Source: Streptomyces graminofaciens (GTDB lineage: Bacteria > Actinomycetota > Actinomycetes > Streptomycetales > Streptomycetaceae). From it: a DNA stretch of 64,000 nucleotides. The stretch is from NCBI RefSeq assembly GCF_030294945.1, contig NZ_AP018448.1:5982001-6046000 (forward strand), given 5' to 3'. Every line of letters starts with the position of its first letter. The first letter of the stretch is position 1. Positions 8,939-17,382 of the stretch are shown in pieces. The notes under the pieces are model-generated. The model was not told where the DNA came from. It searched no databases and was given only the letters and a program-made list of their open reading frames with translations. Made by a program: the position numbers and the translations under genes.

Positions 8939-9532
8939 TTACGCCTGGGTGTCCTGCTGGCGGTAGCCGCTCGCGATGAGCGTGCGGAGCCGGTCGAGCG
9001 ACTCCTCCTCGGTACCGGTGCCCTTGATCCAGGCAACGGAACAGGCCGCGAGGAACAGGTCGTTGCCCCGCACCGAGGAGCGCACGCGCCCCGCGAGCTG
9101 CGCGGCTCGCACGTATTGATCGGTGGTGGCGATGAGGGTGTCGCAGGGAATGGTGAGCGGGTTGTCTGGTTCCTGCGCCCGGGCCGCGGCCATGAGCGGG
9201 TCGGGCAGACCGCTGTAGGCGCTGAGGTACTCCTCCATCGCGCGCAGCCACTGCTCCAACGCCTCGGCCGGGTCACCGAGTTGCTCGATGTCCGCCTGGC
9301 GGGCCACCAACTCTTCGGAGCGGGTCTGCAGCACGGCCGCCAGCAGTGCCTCCCGGGTGGGGAAGTGCCGGTACAGGGTGCCGGGCCCGACGCCTGCCTC
9401 CTTGGCCACCGCTTCGAGGGAGGTGCCGACCCCGTGCTGCAGGAAGTGACGCTGCGCGGTCTCCAGGAGGGCCGCGCGGTTGCGCTGGACGTCCGCGCGG
9501 GGCTTGCGTCCCCGCTGCTCAGCGACGCTCAT
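8939..9532 (-). CDS. TetR-family transcriptional regulator
   Basis: This is a 197-residue repressor. ATG 9532 follows AGGAGG. The N-terminal helix-turn-helix is clear: LETAQRHFLQHGVGTSLEAV followed by GVGPGTLYRHFPTREALLAA. The rest is an all-helical ligand domain of the SACE_7040 type found with COG2085 oxidoreductases. A near-perfect inverted repeat 40 bases upstream is a likely self-operator. A second copy of the gene near 17000 keeps only the first 23 codons. Confidence 0.9.
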   Translation of the reverse strand: MSVAEQRGRKPRADVQRNRAALLETAQRHFLQHGVGTSLEAVAKEAGVGPGTLYRHFPTREALLAAVLQTRSEELVARQADIEQLGDPAEALEQWLRAMEEYLSAYSGLPDPLMAAARAQEPDNPLTIPCDTLIATTDQYVRAAQLAGRVRSSVRGNDLFLAACSVAWIKGTGTEEESLDRLRTLIASGYRQQDTQA

Positions 9533-9572
9533 GCGCCCTCCTGACTGCCGTGATCCTGCGGCCGCATCAAAA

Positions 9573-9621
9573 CGGATGCTGCCTCCGTACTTAGTCGAGA
9601 GTAAAACGGAGGCAGCGTCCG
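9573..9621. promoter_or_regulatory. inverted repeat, likely TetR operator
   Basis: Left arm CGGATGCTGCCTCCGT (9573-9588) and right arm ACGGAGGCAGCGTCCG (9606-9621) match as inverted repeats with one mismatch and a 17-base spacer. The repeat lies just upstream of the TetR gene. The same structure recurs at 17084-17132, in front of the TetR remnant of the duplicated block. Operator role is inferred. Confidence 0.65.
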
Positions 9622-9779
9622 GTCAAATGGGCGGCTCGAGCGCGAAGCACTGACATCGCAGGGGGCCGACATATTCGGCCGTAGAGCGCAGGCAGAAGCC
9701 GTGCGGGCTGCACCAGTCCAGGGTGCCCATGTCCGGCCCCTCCCGCGCCGAGCCCGGCCCGGTCCCCCGGTCCCGGACG

Positions 9780-10616
9780 TCAGGGGGTGAGCTGCTGGTG
9801 CCCGATGACGGAGAGCAGTTCGAGTTTGCTGTGGCTCTCCGTGCCGGGGCGGGTGGTCAGCACCACCAGGGTCTGGGCGCGGTTCTCGGTGTACAGGAGC
9901 TGGGCGTCGACGTCGATGCGGCCGAGTTCGGGATGGAGGAGGGTGTTGCAGTCGCCGTAGCGGGCGACTTCCTGAAGTTCCCACATGCGGACGAACTCGG
10001 GGCTGTGTTCCTGGAGTTCGGCGAGGATCCGGGCGGCTCGGGGGGTGTCGCTGCCGGCGGTCAGCGCGGCCCGCAGGCGTGCTGCCTGGGCGCGGCCGTG
10101 GCTTTCGTGGGTCTCCTCGGGATACACCAGTCGCTCGGCGGGGTCCATGAACCAGCGGTAGTAGCCGCTGCTGGCCAGACCGGTGTGGCGGGTCTGGTCG
10201 CCGAGCAGCGCGATGGCCAGGGGGTTCATCGCGAGAGTGTCGGACAGGTCGGTCGTTACCAGGGCCGGGGTGTCGTCCAGGCGGTCCAGGACCCGCATCA
10301 GGGTCGGGCTGACATGTTCGGAGCGGTGGAAGCGGGCCGGAGCGTTGTGGCCGATGAGGGCGAAGAGATGGTCGCATTCGTCCAGCGTCAGCCGCAATGC
10401 CCGGGCGAGAGCCGCGGTGATCTGCACGGAGGGCTGCGGAGCACGCTGCTGTTCCAGCCGGGCGTAGTAGTCGGTGGACATGCCGGCGAGCTGCGCGACC
10501 TCCTCACGTCGCAGCCCCTGCGTACGCCTGCGCGGCCCCTCGACCAGCCCGACATCGCGGGGCCGCAGCGCCTCACGCCGATGGCGCAGGAATTCCGCCA
10601 GTTCCTTCTTGTCCAT
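9780..10616 (-). CDS. MmyB-type XRE regulator, copy 1
   Basis: This is a 278-residue protein (ATG 10616; another ATG three codons upstream is possible). Residues 1-75 form an XRE helix-turn-helix (FLRHRREALRPRDVGLVEG, RREEVAQLAGMSTDYYARLE). Residues 100-270 form the MmyB-like ligand-binding domain (PALVTTDLSDTLAMNPLAIA, SGYYRWFMDPAERLVYPEE). This Streptomyces family usually sits divergent to a short-chain dehydrogenase and represses it. Here the SDR is also downstream of the shared motif type but on the same strand, which suggests rearrangement. A 95% or higher identical copy is at 17383. Confidence 0.9.
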   Translation of the reverse strand: MDKKELAEFLRHRREALRPRDVGLVEGPRRRTQGLRREEVAQLAGMSTDYYARLEQQRAPQPSVQITAALARALRLTLDECDHLFALIGHNAPARFHRSEHVSPTLMRVLDRLDDTPALVTTDLSDTLAMNPLAIALLGDQTRHTGLASSGYYRWFMDPAERLVYPEETHESHGRAQAARLRAALTAGSDTPRAARILAELQEHSPEFVRMWELQEVARYGDCNTLLHPELGRIDVDAQLLYTENRAQTLVVLTTRPGTESHSKLELLSVIGHQQLTP

Positions 10617-10651
10617 GCCACCCATCCTCGCCCCATCCCGCCGGGCTATCC

Positions 10652-10688
10652 AGAGACCGCCGATCCATGGCTGAGCCACTCCTCTCCC
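10652..10688. promoter_or_regulatory. shared operator-like motif (XRE copy 1)
   Basis: AGAGACCGCCGATCCATGG followed 10 bases later by CCTCTCCC. Read on the minus strand it is GGGAGAGGA, 8-9 bases, then CCATGGATCGGCGGTCTCT. The same two blocks recur at 11951, 12273, 18258, 19401 and 29969. Probable binding site of the XRE regulator. Confidence 0.6.
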
Positions 10689-11125
10689 AGCCGCGCGAAG
10701 CCGCTCACACGGCCGACACCGAGGGCGTTCTCAGCGAGACGACCCGATGATCATCAGCCCTGCGTGATCCGCTGGGAGATTCACCAGCTGTCGGCAGTGC
10801 GCCGGAGGCCGTCGGCATGGCAGACAGCTGGCCGCGACATTGCCCCGTCGAGGACACCCAACGCTTGACCGGCCCCGGGCCTCGTCGCCCGGCCCGGCTG
10901 GCACGACGAAGTTCGCCGTGTCAGCCGGGCGCTCGCGTGCCCCTCGGCGCTCGGACGGAGCCGGTCGCCTCCAGTGCGACGACCGGGGCGGAGCCGAAGG
11001 CGCTTCCGTACCGTTCCGCGGCCTCGGTGAGGAGCTCCCCGAGGCGGATCCTGCTCGCGTTGGTCCATGATGCGGCTCAACAGGACCCGCCCGCGTGCTG
11101 TTGTTCCGCGTCTGTCACAGGTCGG
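10689..11125. other. spacer of duplicated block, no gene
   Basis: This region between the XRE and SDR genes has a diverged, shorter counterpart at 18295-18575. Short frames are present on both strands without ribosome sites. No function is seen beyond possible regulatory sequence. Confidence 0.45.
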
Positions 11126-11875
11126 TCAGCTGCCGCTGATCATGGCGAGGACCTCGTCGTAGGAGCCGTTGGCCTGTGCGTCGCGGAGGAACCTGGCGCG
11201 CTCGACGACAATCTCCTTCGCGTCGGGCTTCTCGCGCAGCAGGTCGAGAGCCTCGGTGAGGAAATCGTCCAACGGCATGGATTGCTCGTTGTCCTGCTGG
11301 CCCATCAGGGTCGTGCGTACAGCCGGCGGGACCACCTCGATCACCTGGACGCCGGCGTCAGCGCCGGCGAGCTGGATGCGCAGGCTCTCGGAGAAGGAGT
11401 GCAGCGCGGCCTTGGTCGCGCTGTAGGTCGGTGTGAACGGGAGCGGTACGAACGCCAGCGCGGAGGTGACGTTCACGACGGCCGCGTCGTCCTTGCCCGA
11501 AAGCAGCGGCAGGAAAGCGTACGTCATCCGGATCGTGCCGAGCAGATTGGTCGCGATGTGATCCTCCGCGGCCTGGAGTCCGGCCGGGTCGAGGACGCTC
11601 TCCAGCAGCTGAATGCCGGCGTTGTTGACCAGGATGTTCAGCCCGGGGTGGCTCGCCGCCACGGTCTCACGGGCCCGGGCGATCGAGGAGGGGTCGGCGA
11701 CATCGAGGACGAGGGCGTCGATGCCGGGGTGCTCGGCCGTGATCTCGTCGAGGAGTTCTTTGCGCCGGCCGGCGACGATCACCTTGTTGCCTGCCTCGTG
11801 CAGACGCAGGGCCAGACCGAGGCCGATGCCCGAGGTTCCGCCGGTGATCAGGATCGTGTTGCCGGTCATCTTCAT
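11126..11875 (-). CDS. short-chain dehydrogenase/reductase, copy 1
   Basis: This is a 249-residue classical SDR. ATG 11875 follows AAGGAG. ILITGGTSGIGLGLALRL is the TGxxxGxG cofactor loop, NILVNNAGI the NNAG motif and PTYSATKAALHSFSESLR the YxxxK active site. GRRKEL after strand 2 suggests NADP(H) preference. The C-terminal half (VVPPAVRTTLMGQQDNEQ) matches the DltE/YoxD-like subgroup often paired with MmyB-type regulators. The closest relative is the copy at 18576. The regulator motif lies 75 bases upstream at 11951. Confidence 0.9.
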   Translation of the reverse strand: MKMTGNTILITGGTSGIGLGLALRLHEAGNKVIVAGRRKELLDEITAEHPGIDALVLDVADPSSIARARETVAASHPGLNILVNNAGIQLLESVLDPAGLQAAEDHIATNLLGTIRMTYAFLPLLSGKDDAAVVNVTSALAFVPLPFTPTYSATKAALHSFSESLRIQLAGADAGVQVIEVVPPAVRTTLMGQQDNEQSMPLDDFLTEALDLLREKPDAKEIVVERARFLRDAQANGSYDEVLAMISGS

Positions 11876-11950
11876 GGGGGACTTGCTCCTTCGGTACGGC
11901 GGGCCGGTGAGCGCCCGCAGCCTCGACCGTAGGAGCGCCCGCGCAGCGGC

Positions 11951-11986
11951 GGGAGAGGACGGTTTATCCATGGGTCGGCGGTCTCT
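11951..11986. promoter_or_regulatory. shared operator-like motif (SDR copy 1)
   Basis: GGGAGAGGA, eight bases, then CCATGGGTCGGCGGTCTCT. It lies upstream of the minus-strand SDR gene in the opposite orientation to the XRE copies, as expected for a site once shared by divergent genes. Confidence 0.6.
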
Positions 11987-12272
11987 GTCTCGTGAAGCGA
12001 ACGCCGGCCGTCGGGCTGGGTCCTGCAGAAGCCGGACGGCGGCCGCGGTCCCGGCCGAGGCGTCGTCCACGCCGTCGACTGCGAGGAAGCACCCACCGGG
12101 GCGCCGCTGCCGACCCCGGGCCAGGCACTGGACGCCGCGGAGCATCCCGGTACCCGGCTGTGCCCCCTGTGCAGCCCATGCTCGACGTCCCGTACCAGCT
12201 GGTTGAGCACGTCTCGTAGCTCACGACCGCAGCTCTTTCTCGTGCGCGATCTCCATGGTGGCCGGCTGGGGA

Positions 12273-12306
12273 GGATTGTCGGTCCATGGACATGTGATCC
12301 TCTCCC
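12273..12306. promoter_or_regulatory. shared operator-like motif before SDR remnant
   Basis: Read on the minus strand: GGGAGAGGA, eight bases, then CCATGGACCGACAATCC. The orientation matches a plus-strand SDR gene, of which only the 3' end remains at 12365-12436. Confidence 0.5.
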
Positions 12307-12364
12307 GCCCCCGCCGATACACCCCCATAGTCGAGACTGCCGGGCGCGCCCGGCCCCTGCGGCG

Positions 12365-12436
12365 AAGGAGAGTATCGCCGAGGTCAACGGCGCCTACGAC
12401 CAGGTGCTGGCCCTGCTGAGCGGCGCCAAGGCCTGA
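12365..12436 (+). pseudogene. 3' remnant of a third SDR gene
   Basis: The last codons encode KESIAEVNGAYDQVLALLSG plus AKA and a stop. They align with the C-termini of the two intact SDRs here (NGSYDEVLAMISGS). No SDR N-terminus exists upstream; the remnant starts about 60 bases after the operator-like motif. An internal deletion has removed the gene body. The intact SnoaL-like gene follows 30 bases later, so it may now be driven from this promoter. Confidence 0.6.
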
Positions 12437-12466
12437 TCCAGCAACGCACAAAATGGAGAGCCGAAC

Positions 12467-12859
12467 GTGAAACCCACGAATGAAGACACCGTCGAAATCA
12501 GCAGGGTCGTGGCGCTGTGGGCGCACATCATGGACGACCACGAACTGGACCGTCTCGGCGAATGCCTCACCGAAGACGCGGTGTGGGACGGCAGCGTCTT
12601 CGGCGGTGACCCGGTCGTCGGGCTGGACGCGATCGCGGCCTTCATGAACGCCCCCGGACACGCGAAGGCCCACCACACGACGAACATCGTCGTGTCGGAA
12701 GGCCCGGGCGACGAGGTGCGGGCCCGATCCAAAGGACTGAGCCTGCTGGAGGGCGGCGATGTCGCCAGCGTCGTATACGCCGACGACCTGCGACGCACCG
12801 ATGACGGCTGGCGCATTTCCCGGCGGGCCATCCATCTCACCTGGCCACGTCGCTTCTAG
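12467..12859 (+). CDS. SnoaL-like (NTF2-fold) protein
   Basis: This is a 130-residue protein starting at ATG 12467. It has the alpha+beta cone of the SnoaL_4/NTF2 superfamily: an N-terminal helix pair with ALWAHIMDDHELDRLGECLT, then DAVWDGSVFGGDPVVGLDAI, and C-terminal strands ending RTDDGWRISRRAIHLTWPRR. Such proteins act as small isomerases, hydratases or binding proteins, and the substrate here is unknown. A fragment of a second copy lies at 15282-15344. The gene follows the SDR remnant and ends at the edge of a broken IS5 element. Confidence 0.8.
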   Translation: MKPTNEDTVEISRVVALWAHIMDDHELDRLGECLTEDAVWDGSVFGGDPVVGLDAIAAFMNAPGHAKAHHTTNIVVSEGPGDEVRARSKGLSLLEGGDVASVVYADDLRRTDDGWRISRRAIHLTWPRRF

Positions 12860-12861
12860 GG

Positions 12862-13682
12862 GTGCTTGCAAAAGCCGGGTGCTTGCGGGCGAGTGTCATG
12901 CAATGGGCGAGTTGCAGTAAGGCGTCGTGCATGTCCTCGCGTGCTCCCACCGGATCCACAGGCGGCGAGGGCCACGGAGCCAGGCGTTGGCGGACTCGGC
13001 GTCCCAGCGGACCTTGCCCGGACCCGAGCCGTGCGGCCGGCTCCGTCGAGCGATCTCCGGTGTGATGCCACGCTCGCGCAGTCGGCGGCGATAGAGGTCG
13101 TAGTCCTGGCCGCGGTCGGCATACAGCATCCTGGGTTTGCGCCGGGGGCGGCCCCGCTTGCCCGCACCGGCCCAAGGCTGTCGATCAGCGTCAGAAGCCC
13201 GGTGACATCGTGGCGGTGACCGCCGGTCAGAGACACCCGCAGCGGAGTGCCGCGGGCATCGGTCAGCACGTGATGCTTCGAACCCGGCCGCCCGCGGTCA
13301 ACCGGGCTCGGACCGACTTTCGGGCTGCTTCGTCCCCGCTTGGCCTGCACATGAGAGGCGTCGACGGTGGCGCGGGAGAAGTCGAGACGGTCCGCCGCCC
13401 GCAACCCGTCCAGCAGCACCCGCTGGAGCTCCTCCCACACCCCTGCCTCCTGCCACTCGGCCAGCCGCCGCCAGCGGGCAGGACCCGAACCGAACCCCAA
13501 CTCCTGCGGCAGGAACTCTCACTGGACACCTGTGTACAGGCGAACAACACACCCTGGAGCGTCCTGCGGTCATCTCTCCGCTTACGCCCCCGGTATCGGA
13601 ACCGCCGCTCATGCTTCGGCAACAGCGGCTCGATCACCACCCACAACCCGTCACTGACCTCCCACGGCTTCCGCCGCGCCAT
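12862..13682 (-). pseudogene. IS5-family transposase, frameshifted
   Basis: Pieces of one transposase occur in order in three frames. MARRKPWEVSDGLWVVIEPL starts at ATG 13682. ATVDASHVQAKRGRSSPKVG and LTDARGTPLRVSLTGGHRHD (the DDE core) lie in a second frame. MLYADRGQDYDLYRRRLRER and VRWDAESANAWLRG lie in a third, and the last residues (LLQLAHCMTLARKHPAFA) need a further shift. At least three frameshifts make it inactive. The left end is near the stop of the SnoaL gene. I could not confirm terminal inverted repeats. Confidence 0.8.
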
Positions 13683-13779
13683 GGTCACACCCCACAGAAA
13701 ACACGGGATTACGTACATCTCCGCCGTAGCGCAACACGATCTTTCTGCACGGACCCCAAAAAAAGGACGTAACGCCGCC

Positions 13780-14718
13780 ATGAACGCTTTCACCACCGCC
13801 GTAGCCGTCGGGTCGGAGGAGCCGCTCAGCCCCGGCTACGACGCGGCGACCAAGGACGACGCCGAGTTCAACAAGTACTTCCGGCACGGCTTCATCACCA
13901 TCGACGACGTGCAGATGCACTACGTCATCGGCGGCGACGGCCCGCAGGTCATGGTGCTGCTGCACGGCTGGCCGCAGAGCTGGTACGAGTTCCGCCCGAT
14001 CATGCCCTCACTGCTGCCCGGCCGCACCGTCATCGCCATCGACCTGCCGGGCATGGGCGACTCGACCGGAAACCCGCCCTCCATGACCAAGACGGTCCTG
14101 GCCACGTACGTCCACAAGCTGCTCAACCACCTGGGCCACCACGAGAACGTACAGGTCGTCGGCCACGACTTCGGCCTCAACGTCGCCTACCCACTGGCCG
14201 CCCAGCACCGCGACCAGGTGGCGGGCCTGTTCCTCATGGACGGCGGCCTCGTCGGCAAGAACCTGAAGTTCGCCACCCTCGCATCGGTATCTTGGCACTT
14301 CTCCTTCTTCTTGCAGAATCCGCTCGCCGAGGAACTGGTCACCGGCCGGGTCGAAACCTTCCTCACCCACTTCTTCCAGAGTGTGAAGACCGCCGGCGAG
14401 AACGTCTCCGACGACGAACTCGCCGAGTTTGTCCGGGTGTTCTCCCGCCCCCAGGTCCTGCACGCCGGCTTCGAGCTCTACCGGACCCTGACCCAGGACG
14501 AGGCCGACAACACCACACTCCAGGACACCCCGCTGACCATCCCGGTCCACATGATCACCCAGGCCGCCCTCGCCGACGTGTTCCTGCCGCCCATCCATGA
14601 CGCCGCCCCCCACGCCACCTCCGCCGTCGTCCCCGGCGCCGGACACTTCCTCGCCCACGAAGCACCCGACCGCGTCCTGGCCGAGATCAACGCCTTCTAC
14701 CCCACCTCCACCCCCTGA
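13780..14718 (+). CDS. alpha/beta hydrolase, epoxide-hydrolase-like
   Basis: This is a 312-residue protein. ATG 13780 follows AAGGA; the longer frame upstream runs through the broken IS and is not believed. HGWPQSWYEFRPIM (residues 62-75) is the HGxP oxyanion motif. VVGHDFGLNVAYPLA holds the nucleophile Asp130 in a GHDxG elbow, as in epoxide hydrolases and haloalkane dehalogenases. PGAGHFLAHEAPD supplies the catalytic histidine. A cap domain lies between them (about 150-240). It hydrolyses an epoxide or a related electrophile through an ester intermediate. The substrate is unknown, and no operon partner remains intact. Confidence 0.85.
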   Translation: MNAFTTAVAVGSEEPLSPGYDAATKDDAEFNKYFRHGFITIDDVQMHYVIGGDGPQVMVLLHGWPQSWYEFRPIMPSLLPGRTVIAIDLPGMGDSTGNPPSMTKTVLATYVHKLLNHLGHHENVQVVGHDFGLNVAYPLAAQHRDQVAGLFLMDGGLVGKNLKFATLASVSWHFSFFLQNPLAEELVTGRVETFLTHFFQSVKTAGENVSDDELAEFVRVFSRPQVLHAGFELYRTLTQDEADNTTLQDTPLTIPVHMITQAALADVFLPPIHDAAPHATSAVVPGAGHFLAHEAPDRVLAEINAFYPTSTP

Positions 14719-14823
14719 CCAAAAAGCACCACACGACCACATGACGTCCAAACCATCCGATGCCAGAACTCGCGCGGTCCCTGAACGGCGACCTCGAAAG
14801 CCGGCACACCGAGGCCAACGTAA

Positions 14824-15273
14824 ATGGCGCCTGACGACGTCTCAGCCGGATCGCACCTGCCGGCATCCGCGGACGAGTGGATCCGCACCCCGGTCGGGGA
14901 ACACGTCGAGGTGCAGTCCGCGAGCGGTGGGACGGGCGTGGCGACCGCGCTCGTCGGCGGCGCACCGATCCGCCGGTCCGACCCGGCGAGCTGTCCGGGT
15001 CCGTCCCTGGGCGTCACGCTGGAGGCGTGGGGTCCGGCGGGCGGGCCGGTCCGTGGGCAGACCGCCGAGTTGATGATCACCTGACCGATGCCGTCCGTGG
15101 CGCTGCATTTCTGGCACGACGCAGGTGGCAGCCGTCACCACGACGCCTACTTCCCCGCCTGCCCGGGAGTGCGGCGGCACGACGACCGGGTCACCATGAC
15201 CCAGCGCGGCACGGTGATCGTGAACAGCCGTCCGGACTCCACCCTGAACCGCCCGGGGGTTCGGATCGGATGA
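14824..15273 (+). pseudogene. acetoacetyl-CoA synthetase fragment with stop codon
   Basis: One reading frame encodes the C-terminal half of an acetoacetyl-CoA synthetase, with two blocks split by an in-frame TGA at 15082-15084. The first has GSHLPASADEWIR, QSASGGTGVATALVGG and LGVTLEAWGPAGGPVRG. The second has HFWHDAGGSRHHDAYFPACP, RGTVIVNSRPDSTLNRPGVR. The missing N-terminus, premature stop and abrupt end mark a dead fragment. An ATG at 14824 is not meaningful. Confidence 0.75.
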
Positions 15274-15281
15274 GGAGCGCG

Positions 15282-15344
15282 GGAGGGCGGCGGTGTCGCC
15301 AGCGTCGTCCACGCCGACGACCTGCGACGCACCGATGCCGGCTT
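15282..15344 (+). pseudogene. fragment of SnoaL-like gene copy
   Basis: About 63 bases are nearly identical to 12751-12813 inside the intact SnoaL-like gene (the stretch coding GGDVASVVYADDLRRTDDGW). No start or other part of the gene is present. It shows that the duplicated block once extended here. Confidence 0.6.
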
Positions 15345-15684
15345 CCAGTGAGGTGTCTGTTGCCTGGCGTCACCACCTGTGGCAGTTGACTGGCTTTCAG
15401 GAGAGCAGAAGGCCGGTACGCGCGGTTCGCCGACGAGCCCTCCATTCAGGAGCCGGAGGGGTTCTCCGGCTGGACGTGGTGGCCTTGGAACAGACCCGGG
15501 CCAAGCGCCGGTCTCACAACCGGCTGGGCCGCGGTGCAGTGGGGCACTGTACGGATGCCGGCACCTTCTTGTCGGCGCCGGCCGACGTGCCGCCGGGGGT
15601 GGCGGGGTTCGTCGCGGAGCAGTTGGAGACAGGGGCGAGACACGAGGGCCTCTCACGGGTCACCGCGTCGGCCCCCGTACCTCC
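15345..15684. other. decayed coding region, unrecognised
   Basis: Open frames run through on the plus strand (for example FADEPSIQEPEGFSGWTWWP), with good codon bias but no start or family match. It is probably another remnant like its neighbours. Confidence 0.35.
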
Positions 15685-16428
15685 TCACATGGAAATTGCG
15701 CGGTTCAGGCGGACAAGGTATTCCGCGTCCGGTTGCACGCCGGCCCCGAAGCGTTCCCGGATCACGGCGAGCCCGAGGTCACGCCGCTTCGGTGATCGCG
15801 CCGCGTCGGCCGTCGCCAGTGCGTCCGGCAGCTCTTGACGGGTGAGATCCGTGCAGTAGGCGGGTGTGCCGGGCTGCTGCCGCCACGATTCCGCGAGCGG
15901 CCCCGCATCAAAGGCGTCGAACCCGGTGTCCTCCACGAGTGCCATGGCCAGGTCACGCTCGCGCGGACTGTCGGCCGCGACGGGGAGCGAGATGCGGTCC
16001 GCACTTCCCACCGGCTTGTTCCTGTGCGCGAACGACTCGGCTCCGATCGAGTTCCACGCCTTGACGATGGGCCGGCCCAGCAGCTTTGCAACCCACACGC
16101 TCTCGGCCTGGCCGGCCTCGATCGCCGCGATTCCGTTGTCCCGATGCGGGAAGTAGTTCGACGTGTCGATGACCACCGTGTCAGCCGGAACCTTGGCGAT
16201 CAGTGGTGCGACCTGCGAAATGCGGGCGAAGGGAATCGAGAGGACCACGGCGTCGACGTCCGCTACGGCTTCCGCCGCTGTCACCGCTCGTCCGCCCGAG
16301 GCCAGTACGTCCGCCTCGATCGTCTCCGGGCCGCGCGAATTGGCCGCCTTCACCTCGTGCCCGGCCGCGCTCAACCGCCTGGTCAACGTCTTGCCGATGT
16401 TCCCGGTGCCGAGAATGCCGATCTTCAT
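15685..16428 (-). CDS. COG2085-type NADP-binding oxidoreductase, paralogue
   Basis: This is a 247-residue protein with ATG 16428 behind AAGGAG. MKIGILGTGNIGKTLTRRLS is the Rossmann GxGxxG loop. VVLSIPFARISQVAPLIAKV and VVIDTSNYFPHRDNG match the family. ESWRQQPGTPAYCTDLTRQE is the shared C-terminal signature. It is clearly diverged from the gene at 8092, so it is an older paralogue and not part of the recent duplication. Likely NADPH-dependent reductase activity, substrate unknown. Confidence 0.85.
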   Translation of the reverse strand: MKIGILGTGNIGKTLTRRLSAAGHEVKAANSRGPETIEADVLASGGRAVTAAEAVADVDAVVLSIPFARISQVAPLIAKVPADTVVIDTSNYFPHRDNGIAAIEAGQAESVWVAKLLGRPIVKAWNSIGAESFAHRNKPVGSADRISLPVAADSPRERDLAMALVEDTGFDAFDAGPLAESWRQQPGTPAYCTDLTRQELPDALATADAARSPKRRDLGLAVIRERFGAGVQPDAEYLVRLNRAISM

Positions 16429-16534
16429 GGTGAAACTCCTTGTCCGGAACGGAACCCCGGTTTCGGTGACCGGGGTTCCCGGGCTTGGTCCCTGCGGCGC
16501 GACCGGGGCTGCGGCCGATCGCGGACGCGGTGGT

Positions 16535-16573
16535 GTCAGTGGGTGATGGCGACCTTGCCGAAGTGAGCGCCGC
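16535..16573 (-). pseudogene. C-terminal scrap of zinc-type alcohol dehydrogenase
   Basis: The minus strand encodes GAHFGKVAITH and a stop. This is the usual end of MDR-type NADP-dependent oxidoreductases. The rest of the gene is absent. The match is short, so this is a weak call. Confidence 0.3.
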
Positions 16574-16657
16574 TCTTCGTGCTCGTCGTGTGTGTTCGTG
16601 GTGTGCCGGCATTGCCGCCCTCGTGCCGTCGCGTCCGCGAGAGTCGCGTCGGGCGAC

Positions 16658-17043
16658 TCAGCGGTGGGCGGCGCGGTTCATCTCGACGACGTCATCGACG
16701 GTGGGGTTGGCCGGGAGGGCGGCGAAGCGTTCCGGGAGGCTGTCGCGGATGGCCGCGCCCTTGCCGCGGTCGGCCGCGGGAAGCTCGTCGAGGGGCAGTT
16801 CGGTGCAGTAGGCGGGGCTGTTCGGCTGCTGGCGCCAGGAGTCGGCCAGCATGCCGGCGTCGTAGCCGGTGTCGTCCACGAGCCGCATGGCCACACGCCG
16901 CGCCTCCTCAAAGTCGCCGGTGACGGAGCTGGCGAGGCTGCCGGGCGTCCCGGCCGGAACGCCCCGGATGCGCTCAGGAGGGCAGCGCGGTTGCGCTGGA
17001 CGACCGCGCGGGGCTTACGTCCCCGCTGTTCACCGGCGCTCAT
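16658..17043 (-). pseudogene. TetR/COG2085 deletion remnant (block copy 2)
   Basis: ATG 17043 begins MSAGEQRGRKPRAVVQRNRA, the first 23 codons of a TetR gene matching 9532. The sequence then jumps directly into the middle of a COG2085 oxidoreductase. It continues in a different frame from about 16990 to the stop at 16658 (VAMRLVDDTGYDAG, ADSWRQQPNSPAYCTEL, VDDVVEMNRAAHR). Compared with copy 1, about 1.1 kb is missing: most of the TetR gene, the spacer and half the oxidoreductase. Neither product can be functional. Confidence 0.8.
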
Positions 17044-17083
17044 GCACCCTCCTGCCTGCCGTGATCCTGCGGCCGCATCAAAA

Positions 17084-17132
17084 CGGATGCCGCCTCCGCC
17101 TATCTGCGAGAGTAAAACGGAGGCTGCATCCG
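17084..17132. promoter_or_regulatory. inverted repeat, TetR-operator copy 2
   Basis: Arms CGGATGCCGCCTCCGC (17084-17099) and ACGGAGGCTGCATCCG (17117-17132) with a 17-base spacer. It is the counterpart of 9573-9621 in the duplicated block, now in front of a dead TetR gene, with more arm mismatches. Confidence 0.55.
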
Positions 17133-17382
17133 GTCAAACCGGCGGCCCGACCACGGAGTCCGGACAGCCCAGGGGCCCACCTGTCTGGCCGCAGCGCGCA
17201 GGACAAGAGCCGTGCGGAAGTGGGTGCGCGGGGTGCCGCGCCGCCGGACCCGACGACTTCCGGCGTCCTGGACCGTGACCCGCATGCATCACCAGCGCCC
17301 CTGGCCGGATTCGCCACACAGGTCTCCAGCTTGTTCGGCCCCTCCCGCGCCGAGCCCGGCCCGGTCCCCCCAGTCCAGGACG

